Assembly: GCA_964485215.1 (NCBI GenBank)
Contig: CAZAIM010000086.1
Coordinates: 1 to 10,877 of the forward strand
Length of the DNA stretch: 10,877 bases
From: HGM04593 sp964485215
GTDB lineage: Bacteria; Bacteroidota; Bacteroidia; Bacteroidales; Bacteroidaceae
Reading direction: 5' to 3'
Position 1 is the stretch's first letter; every line of letters begins with the position of its first letter. The notes under the pieces were generated by a model that ran no database searches, had not been told where the DNA came from, and saw only the letters and a list, made by a program, of their open reading frames with translations. A program made the position numbers and the translations under genes. Below are positions 1 to 6,500 of this stretch, piece after piece.

Positions 1-24
1 GAGCAATAAATAAAATTTTTTCAT
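1..24 (-). CDS. N-terminal start of a divergent, probably exported protein (truncated by window edge)
   Basis: Reading the minus strand from an ATG at 24-22 gives MKKFYLLL before the window ends. A short Lys-Lys followed by hydrophobic residues is a typical beginning of a signal peptide. A strong Bacteroidota promoter (-7 box at 66-73, minus strand) lies just upstream and would give a leader of about 35 nt, which supports a real start. The family cannot be known from eight residues. Its position, divergent from a membrane-spanning regulator and sharing an inverted pair of operator-like sites, suggests it may be that regulator's target. This last point is inference. Confidence 0.55.
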
Positions 25-65
25 AACAGTAATTTTTAATGTTAAATTCAAAAGTTTAGTTATTG

Positions 66-96
66 CAAAGATATCTTCTAATGCATGGAAAACAAA
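66..96 (-). promoter_or_regulatory. Promoter of the leftward divergent gene
   Basis: The minus strand reads TATCTTTG at 73-66, a full match to the Bacteroidota -7 consensus TAnnTTTG. A TTTG -33 element lies at 96-93, separated by 19 bp, which is the expected spacing. Transcription would start near 58 and run left into the MKKFYLLL reading frame. Confidence 0.75.
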
Positions 97-102
97 ACGT
101 TC

Positions 103-121
103 TTTATCCGAACACATCCGA
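103..121. promoter_or_regulatory. Operator-like site, left arm of a 19-bp inverted repeat
   Basis: This arm matches the reverse complement of 207-225 at 18 of 19 positions. Read on the minus strand it contains two TCGGAT hexamers in direct orientation, ten bases apart, so both lie on the same face of the helix. It ends 29 bp upstream of the -7 box of the leftward promoter, immediately behind its -33 element. This geometry fits a transcription factor that binds as a tandem dimer next to RNA polymerase. Confidence 0.65.
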
Positions 122-206
122 GTTCCTTTGATTTTTATGGGATATCGGCCATTATTTGAAAATCAACAGGTTATAAATGGATAAATATTGTTGTAAAAAT
201 ATTTTA

Positions 207-225
207 TCGGATATGTTCGGATAAA
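207..225. promoter_or_regulatory. Operator-like site, right arm of a 19-bp inverted repeat
   Basis: This is the plus-strand copy of the element at 103-121, with TCGGAT, four bases, then TCGGAT. The arms are separated by 85 bp. The site ends 29 bp before the -7 box of the regulator promoter at 255-262, the same distance seen on the other side. The -33 region of this promoter is poor (TTCT), which fits a promoter that needs an activator, although repression by looping is also possible. Confidence 0.65.
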
Positions 226-231
226 TAAGTA

Positions 232-262
232 TTCTATAACTGATTATTTTATACTAATTTTG
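232..262 (+). promoter_or_regulatory. Promoter of the TPR/HTH regulator gene
   Basis: TAATTTTG at 255-262 matches the Bacteroidota -7 element TAnnTTTG. At the usual 19-bp spacing the -33 position holds only TTCT at 232-235, a weak match. Transcription would begin near 269, about a dozen bases before the ATG at 282. The operator-like arm at 207-225 lies just upstream. Confidence 0.6.
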
Positions 263-281
263 CAAAAATCTCTCTTTGAAT

Positions 282-656
282 ATGACACACAAAAACTACA
301 TCCTTCATCTTATACTCCTGTTTATATTCACTTTTGTTTCTTGCAGTAAAGAAGCGAACGATGCGCTCCTTTCTAAACTTGCGGATATTCAGGAACAGGG
401 CGACACCTGCCCGCAAAAAGCAATACTGCGTCTCGACTCTATAAAACCGTTGTTTGAAGAAGAGTCGGAATATATGCGCAATAAGCTGTTGCTCCTCGAT
501 ATAAGATTGCACGACAAGGCATACATTACTCACACAAGCGACAGTGTAATCAAGCAAGTGTGTAGCTATTTTGAAGAATACGGGAGTGTTAAAGAGATGC
601 AGGAAGCATACTATTATATGGGTAGTGTATATCGCGATCTTAAAGATAGCCCATGA
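282..656 (+). CDS. N-terminal fragment of the split regulator (signal sequence and first TPR helices)
   Basis: This part encodes 124 residues from the ATG at 282. A TTG at 276 could extend it by two codons, but the ATG fits the promoter distance and signal peptide better. Residues 6-20 form the hydrophobic core and Cys21 sits in a lipobox-like setting. The rest is charged and helical and ends within a TPR motif (GSVYRDLKDSP). On its own it would be a small exported helical protein without the DNA-binding part, so it probably has no regulatory function. Confidence 0.6.
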   Translation: MTHKNYILHLILLFIFTFVSCSKEANDALLSKLADIQEQGDTCPQKAILRLDSIKPLFEEESEYMRNKLLLLDIRLHDKAYITHTSDSVIKQVCSYFEEYGSVKEMQEAYYYMGSVYRDLKDSP

Positions 657-659
657 GCT

Positions 660-1979
660 GTGACATACTACTTGAAGGCCATTGAAATGGCTGAAAAAGA
701 TGAAGATTCCGACCCTGCAATCTTTGAAGTTTCGTGCTTGCAATTGGCTGGTTTATATGGAAAACAGTGCAACTACACAGAAGCATTGAATGTTAAACTC
801 AAGGGGTTGGAAGTTGCCGAAAAATATGGTCTTGCTAACGAAAGAACATACATGGAGGTAGCAAATGCATATTGCGATATAAAAGATATGCCAAACTGTA
901 TGCTTTTTTGTAATAGGAGTATGAGCATAATTAAAAAAAGTGGAATAAATAAAGAGAATGCCGACTTGGTCAGTAGAGCCATGTCCTTGTATGCTAGAAC
1001 CGGGAATAACGAGGATGCTGAATTATGTTTTAGAATGCTAAGACAATTGAAAAAGTCTGAAAGACCACACAATTACCTTGCATCACTTTCAACATTCTAT
1101 GAGAAGTGTGTGTCTGTTGACAGTGCAGCTGTCATAATACACGAAATCTTTGACACAACTGGAAATATAAAAGAGTTGTATGATTCATCTCGTAAGTTGA
1201 CTATATATTATACAAACAAAGGTGATTATGAGAACGCTACAAAGTACGCGGTTTATTTTATAAGAGCAAACAATACTATCAACAAAGAAAGAGATACCGA
1301 GAATACCGATAAGGCAAAGAACATATATCAGTATCAACGTGACAAAGAAGAGGAACTGAAAATAATTGAGAATGCTGCCAATAGCAGACTTCAGTTGATA
1401 GTAGGCATATCTATATCTGCTATCATTGTCATTTTTGTATTTGCCATATATGTTTATAGAAAAAAGCAGTTGCTCAAATTGATATTAAAAAGAAACGATG
1501 AGATAAGTAGCATCAAACTGCATATAAGGCAGAAAGAGGAGGAACTGAAATCGTTGATGCAGAAAAATGCAGAACTTTCAAAGGAACTCGACAATGCAAA
1601 GTCCAGTTCCAGAATGCTTGTTGAACAGAACTGCGAACTTACAAAACAGGTAATTATGTCTGACCTGTCAAAAGATAATGGGGATATTATAATGAAGTTC
1701 AAAAGCACGTTAAAAGGGCAATATCGTCTTTGTGATGAAGAATGGAAAGAACTCCTTTATGCGATAGACAAACTGTATCCTGAATTCACTTTAGAGGTTC
1801 AAGAGAAGTTCAAGAAGATTAGCGAGCCAATGCTTCGTGTATGTTATCTATGGAAAATCAAATGCTCAAATCCCGAGATTTCGAATTTGACAGGTTATCC
1901 GCCACAAACCGTTTGGGACAGGGTTAAACGAATAGAAAAAATTATGCAAACAGGTGTGGACTCCGGGTTACAGAAGTAA
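660..1979 (+). CDS. C-terminal fragment of the split regulator (TPRs, membrane segment, coiled coil, HTH)
   Basis: After the TGA the same frame continues for 439 codons from a possible GTG start at 660, with an ATG at 687 as alternative. It keeps the later TPR helices, a membrane segment at residues 246-266 of this fragment, the coiled coil (268-335) and the HTH region (about 388-428), which includes ISEPMLRVCYLWKIK and NPEISNLTGYPPQTVWDRVK. If translation restarted four bases after the stop, the product would lack the signal sequence, so the TPR part would probably stay in the cytoplasm and lose its external input. Neither start has a recognisable ribosome site, which is normal in Bacteroidota. 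Whether this fragment is made is unknown. Confidence 0.55.
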   Translation: MTYYLKAIEMAEKDEDSDPAIFEVSCLQLAGLYGKQCNYTEALNVKLKGLEVAEKYGLANERTYMEVANAYCDIKDMPNCMLFCNRSMSIIKKSGINKENADLVSRAMSLYARTGNNEDAELCFRMLRQLKKSERPHNYLASLSTFYEKCVSVDSAAVIIHEIFDTTGNIKELYDSSRKLTIYYTNKGDYENATKYAVYFIRANNTINKERDTENTDKAKNIYQYQRDKEEELKIIENAANSRLQLIVGISISAIIVIFVFAIYVYRKKQLLKLILKRNDEISSIKLHIRQKEEELKSLMQKNAELSKELDNAKSSSRMLVEQNCELTKQVIMSDLSKDNGDIIMKFKSTLKGQYRLCDEEWKELLYAIDKLYPEFTLEVQEKFKKISEPMLRVCYLWKIKCSNPEISNLTGYPPQTVWDRVKRIEKIMQTGVDSGLQK

Positions 1980-1985
1980 GGTATG

Positions 1986-3302
1986 TTATCTGGTTTGCGA
2001 TATGTTTCCACTGCATTGTCGTTCCTTGTCTGTGTTTTCGGTGGGCGTTGCCATTGGTATGTCTGCAAGTCTCTTCACCAGTGAGTCCTTCAATGCGGTG
2101 AATGTTGCCTTGTTGGTTTCGTTTATTGGCATCTTGGGCTGCGACTTTATTGTGAGCGGGTTAATGGGCTTGCCATTCTCGTGTACACGGAAGTCGAGGT
2201 GCGGGCCTGTGGAAAGGCCTGTTGAACCGACATAGCCGATAACCTGCTTCTGCTTTACATGGTCGCCAACCTTTATTCCTTTGGCAAAACCTGCCAGGTG
2301 CATATAGGTTGTTACATATGTGCTGTTGTGTCGAATCTTTATATAGTTTCCTCCGCCGTTTGCCTGGTAGCCCTTGGCTATAACCTTGCCGCTGCCGATT
2401 GCATATACCGGTGTTCCCTTGGGTGCGGCGTAGTCTACTCCGTGGTGTGCACGGTAACGTTTCAGCACAGGGTGGTAACGGCTGTTCGAGAATTTAGACG
2501 ATATGCGGTAGAAATCGAGCGGTGCTTTCAGGAATGCTCCTTCGAGACTGTTGCCGTCGCTGTTGTAGAAGAGTTCCTCTTCGCCCTGTTTGAAGGGAAT
2601 TGCATATATTGTGGTGTCGGCTACCCGGAATGAAGCAGCCTCAATGCGGTAGCTGTTCAGCGGTTTCTCGCCTACATATTCCTGTGCATATATTAACCGG
2701 AACTCGTCGCCTTTCTGAATGCCGAAGAAATCGACCGACCATCCGAAAATATGCGACATAAGCACTGCGAGCTGTGGAGAAGTGTTGCACTCCTCCATTG
2801 CAACCCAAAGCGAGGAGTTTACACGGCCGGCAACCACGGCTTCTTTCCACACCGAAGGGATTTCGGAACGTGTGGCACGGCAACTGTCTCCAAGGTCGAA
2901 TGTTACATAATGCTTCGCGCTCTCCTCGAATATCAGGTATCGTGGCGTCCCCAGGCTGTCTTTTGCGCAAAGCAGTGCGCATACCTGCCCGGGGCGAATT
3001 TTCCTTTCGTCGAAAATGGAATCGGGGCACTGCACGAGCCTGTGAATATCCTGCGCCGAGAATCCGAACCCGTAGAGAACTTCTGCGATTGTCTCCCGAG
3101 GTTTTATCGTGTCATATCTTGTCTCGAAATCGTCTACCGGAAATCCGTATTTTGTTTCAACTGTCTTGGGCGGCACGTTTTCCTCTGCTGCATCCTTGGC
3201 TGGCAGGCTCTCTTCCTTGCTGTTCTCCTTTGGTGAAATAAATATGAGTATCAGTGCGATAGTGGCCACGCCGGCCGCTATGATGGCTTTGCTTCTTTTC
3301 AT
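1986..3302 (-). CDS. M23-family (LytM/MepM-like) murein endopeptidase with N-terminal anchor
   Basis: The 438-residue product probably cleaves peptide cross-links of peptidoglycan in the periplasm. Residues 6-22 are a hydrophobic signal or anchor segment. Residues about 64-110 resemble the LysM/OapA-like domain that precedes M23 domains (TIKPRETIAEVLYGFGF, IRPGQVCAL). The catalytic domain spans about 275-385: HHGVD supplies His286 and Asp290 of the HxxxD zinc motif, YMH has His335, and TGPHLDFRV carries His368. The usual HxH motif is HLD here, so Asp370 stands where the third zinc ligand is normally His. Because all other motif residues and the fold are kept, I infer an active variant rather than a dead enzyme. 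The C-terminal 50 residues are low in recognisable structure. The gene is convergent with the regulator, with only 6 bp between stop codons, and divergent from the GH2 gene. Confidence 0.88.
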   Translation of the reverse strand: MKRSKAIIAAGVATIALILIFISPKENSKEESLPAKDAAEENVPPKTVETKYGFPVDDFETRYDTIKPRETIAEVLYGFGFSAQDIHRLVQCPDSIFDERKIRPGQVCALLCAKDSLGTPRYLIFEESAKHYVTFDLGDSCRATRSEIPSVWKEAVVAGRVNSSLWVAMEECNTSPQLAVLMSHIFGWSVDFFGIQKGDEFRLIYAQEYVGEKPLNSYRIEAASFRVADTTIYAIPFKQGEEELFYNSDGNSLEGAFLKAPLDFYRISSKFSNSRYHPVLKRYRAHHGVDYAAPKGTPVYAIGSGKVIAKGYQANGGGNYIKIRHNSTYVTTYMHLAGFAKGIKVGDHVKQKQVIGYVGSTGLSTGPHLDFRVHENGKPINPLTIKSQPKMPINETNKATFTALKDSLVKRLADIPMATPTENTDKERQCSGNISQTR

Positions 3303-3332
3303 CGTCTTTTTGTGCTTTTTGTTGGTCTTCTG

Positions 3333-3363
3333 CGAAGATAAGCCAAAAACGTGAGTTCTGAAA
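3333..3363 (-). promoter_or_regulatory. Probable promoter of the M23 peptidase gene
   Basis: The minus strand reads TATCTTCG at 3340-3333, one mismatch from TAnnTTTG and followed by CA as in the other promoters here. A TTTC at 3363-3360 lies at the 19-bp position for -33. The start would be near 3326, about 24 nt before the ATG at 3302. It is weaker than the other promoters in the window. Confidence 0.4.
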
Positions 3364-3399
3364 AAAATATAATTTATCTACTAAATATTTTATAATTTA

Positions 3400-3428
3400 T
3401 TGTAGATTTATAACTTTTCATATCTTTG
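3400..3428 (+). promoter_or_regulatory. Promoter of the GH2 enzyme gene
   Basis: TATCTTTG at 3421-3428 is a full -7 match, and TTG at 3400-3402 lies 18 bp upstream as the -33 element. Transcription would start near 3436, leaving an untranslated leader of roughly 100 nt, the longest predicted leader in the window. Confidence 0.7.
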
Positions 3429-3452
3429 CATATTGCTTGTTGTGGCAATTAA

Positions 3453-3498
3453 GAAACTGTTTGATTTTTTATTCGATGATATGAATTTAAACAGCTTC
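3453..3498 (+). repeat. Hairpin in the GH2 gene leader
   Basis: The bases at 3453-3462 and 3489-3498 can pair at 9 of 10 positions (GAAACTGTTT with AAACAGCTTC), leaving a 26-nt AT-rich loop. The structure lies within the predicted leader and about 35 nt before the start codon. No U-run follows, so it is not a terminator. A role in mRNA stability or regulation is possible but not shown. Confidence 0.4.
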
Positions 3499-3533
3499 TG
3501 AAAAATTAGGACGAAACCAACTAACTATAATTT

Positions 3534-6500
3534 ATGAAAAAGATTCCAAAACTTTTTGCAGTGGCACTTGCGTTGCTTGCATGTGTGTCGGCGACAGCTG
3601 TCTGTGCCGAGGAACTGAAACCAAGCGTAGAAAATGTTACGGTGTATCGTATACAGAACTTTGTCAATGGCAAGTTCCTCTCTAATGGTGATAATGTGAA
3701 CAACGATGCAAGAATTATCTTTGCACAAGAAAATGCTTCAAGTGCAGGTCAGGAGTGGGCGATGTATCCGACGGGAACCGACGGTGTCTTCTCCTTCGTG
3801 AATCCGACATCCGGCAAGGCTCTTGATATGGCTCCCGGTGTAGGTCATCCTGTACAGTGGAACTATGAGCCTTCGAACCCGAACCAACATTTCAAGATTG
3901 TGGCTCCGGGTGACGGTTACAACCGTATGGCAAACGCTTCGAATCCCTACCAGTACCTTGCGTTGTCAAGTGACGGGTATCCGATGATGTTGACCGAGTA
4001 TGCTCCTGAGGATATACTCTACGTTTTCCACAATACAGGCAAACAGTTCACTTTGGCTAAGGTATATGCCGGCAAGAGCTATGTAATAAGCAATGTTGCA
4101 ACAAAGAATGTTATCACAGCTCCTGCAAGCGGTGAACTTGCTGCTCTCATAGAGATGAAACCCTATGTGGCAGATGATATGACCCAGTCTTGGAGAGTCT
4201 CTGAAGGAAAGTCCGGGTTGATATTGACCTCGAACAGTTGCAACCAGTCAATAGACCTCTTCCTCAATGGTGACAGGACACCGCTTATTTACACCACTGA
4301 TGTCAATAACGAAAATCAGAACCTGATTCTGGAAGATGCCGGTGATGGCTGCTTCTACCTTACAGCTACATATAAATATATTAAGTACTACATAAAAGTC
4401 AGCGGTAGCGGGCTCATTGCAACTACCAGCAAGGACGGCGACAACAGTAAGTTCTTCTTTACCATGGTTGCCGGTCCAAAGGGCAATTATTGGGAGGACC
4501 AGCAGATGTTCGAGGAGAACAAGGAGGCTGCCCATGCAACCTTTATCCCATATACATCTACAGCAGCCATGAAGGAGGATGCAAACTACACTCTTCCATG
4601 GCTCACCCCGGAGAAGGCCGACTACCTCTCGCTCAACGGTACATGGAAATTCAATCTTGTTCCCGAACCGTCGGTACGTCCGGGTGAGGAAACATTCTGG
4701 GGCAATGATGCCGATGTCTCATCCTGGGATGACATTGATGTTCCCTCTTGCTGGGAGATGAAGGGGTATGACCTTCCGCTCTATGTGAACGTAGAGTATG
4801 CCTTCCTCAACAATCCTCCTTACATTGCCAACAAGGTAGAGGGTGTCGGTAATAATCCGGTAGGTTCTTACCGCCGTACATTTACTCTGCCCGAGGGGTG
4901 GGATGCCAAGAATGTGTTCTTGCATTTTGACGGTCTCTACAGTGCAGCATTCGTTTGGGTGAACGGTGAGTATGTAGGCTACACCCAGGGCGGTAACAAC
5001 GACCACGAATTCGACATCAGTTCTCATGTACGCACTGGCGATAACAATATCTGTGTGCAGGTGTTCCGCTGGAGCGATGCTTCTTATCTCGAAGGCCAGG
5101 ACATGTTCCACATGAGCGGTCTGCACCGTGATGTATATCTCTATGCAACACCTAAGACATTTGTACGCGACCATTATATCACAAGCACGCTCAATAGCAC
5201 ATACAATGGCGGCAGCATGAACGTTGCCCTTGAAATTGACAACCGTACTGCAGTTGTGGCAAGCAAGGCCATTGAGGCAGAGCTCATAGCTCCCGACGGC
5301 ACAGTCGTTGCCACCAAGAGTGCAAGCGTGGAGTTTGCCGAAGGCGAGAAGGTCGCAAACTGCGATATTCTTTTTGAAGGCCTTTCTGCTCTTCTTCCCT
5401 GGACAGCCGAGACTCCGAACCTCTATACCGTGATAGTCCGTCAGAAGGATAATGCAGGCAACGAGGAGATGGTATTCTCTACAAAGTATGGTTTCCGTCA
5501 CATAGAGATAAAGAACGGTGTTGTGCTCATCAATGGTCAGCGCGTATATTTCAAAGGTGTCAACAACCAGGATACCCATCCTCTCTATGGCCGTTCAATC
5601 GATGTGCCTACAATGCTCAAGGATGTGGAACTGATGAAGCAGAGCAACATGAATACCGTGCGCGCGAGCCACTATCCGCGTCAGGCAAAAATGTATGCGA
5701 TGTTCGACTACTATGGTCTTTATGTGATGGACGAGGCCGACGTGGAGTGTCACAAGAGCTGGACCGACAAAAAGGATAACAGTATCTCTAACGACCCTAC
5801 CTGGATGGCTCAGTATGTCGACCGTACAGTACGCATGGTATATCGCGACCGTAACCACCCGTCAGTGGTCTTCTGGTCATTAGGAAACGAGTCGGGCACA
5901 GGCGTGAACTTCGATGCCACATACTCTGCTGTAAAGACACTCGATTCACGTCCAATCCATTATGAGGGTTATTCAAACGTGAATTCTGCCAAAAATACCG
6001 ATTTTGACTCGAAGATGTATCCGAATCTCGCCTATACTCAGAGCCATTGTAACAGCAGTATCGGTGGCGAGCCTTTCTTCCTCTGCGAGTATGCGCATGC
6101 AATGGGTAATGCAGTAGGTAACCTGCAGGATTACTGGGATATAATTGAGGGCAGCAAGTATGGTATAGGCGGCTGTATATGGGACTGGGTCGATCAGTCA
6201 ATCTATGACCCGCAGGCAATAAAGAGAGGCGAGCTTGAGAAGAACGGCTTCCCCTACTACACCAGTGGCTATGACTATCCGGGTCCGCATCAGGGCAACT
6301 TCTGCAACAACGGTATCATTACAGCCGACCGTGCATGGACAGCAAAGCTCACCGAGGTGAAGAAGGTCTATCAGCATGTGAAGTTTACCTACAGCAATGG
6401 TAACCTTTCAATAAAGAACAAGTACAATTTTATAGACCTCAATTGTTTCACGCTCCGTTATACGGTTCTTTGCAACGGCAGTGTTGTCGAGGAGAATACA

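Larger units (their letters stand above)
282..1979 (+). pseudogene. Membrane-spanning TPR sensor/HTH transcriptional regulator, interrupted by an in-frame TGA
   Basis: The frame is continuous for 565 codons apart from one TGA at 654-656 (codon 125). Read through, the product has a signal sequence with a lipobox-like FVSC (Cys21), TPR-like helices over roughly residues 30-340, one membrane segment at about 372-392, a Lys/Glu-rich coiled coil at about 394-461, and a C-terminal helix-turn-helix at about 514-554. This is the plan of Bacteroidota one-component regulators, possibly the DUF6377-type family: sensor outside the inner membrane, DNA-binding domain inside. The TGA falls at position 19 of a clear TPR motif, with Gly8, Tyr11, Ala20 and Ala27 intact on either side. 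CGA (Arg) to TGA is a simple single-base explanation. The frame has no other lesion, so the change is recent, a sequencing error, or tolerated. Recoding is unlikely because tryptophan is written TGG elsewhere. Confidence 0.75.

Noticed and set aside
182..207. AT-rich near-palindrome between the two operator arms
   Set aside because: It consists almost only of A and T, pairs imperfectly, and is expected by chance in a region of this composition.
654..656. TGA as a recoded codon (tryptophan or selenocysteine)
   Set aside because: Tryptophan is written TGG throughout the window, no other gene has an internal TGA, and no selenocysteine-type stem is evident just after the codon. The position is a variable surface site of a TPR, where a cysteine-like residue is not expected.
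1954..3241. Several plus-strand open frames of 60-160 codons opposite the M23 gene
   Set aside because: The minus-strand frame carries a full M23 protein with its motifs; the opposite frames are cysteine-rich, without family features or promoters.
3716..3725. TATCTTTGCA inside the GH2 gene, a perfect -7 word
   Set aside because: There is no TTTG or TTG at the -33 position and no start or gene break downstream; the bases encode conserved residues (IIFA).
4719..5579. A 286-codon open frame on the minus strand inside the GH2 gene
   Set aside because: It is antisense to the conserved core of the enzyme, has no promoter or recognisable domain, and reflects codon bias of the real gene.
5797..6219. 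Minus-strand 140-codon frame rich in Arg, His and Pro
   Set aside because: Composition is typical of an out-of-frame reading of GC-richer coding DNA, and it lies across the catalytic residues of the GH2 enzyme.
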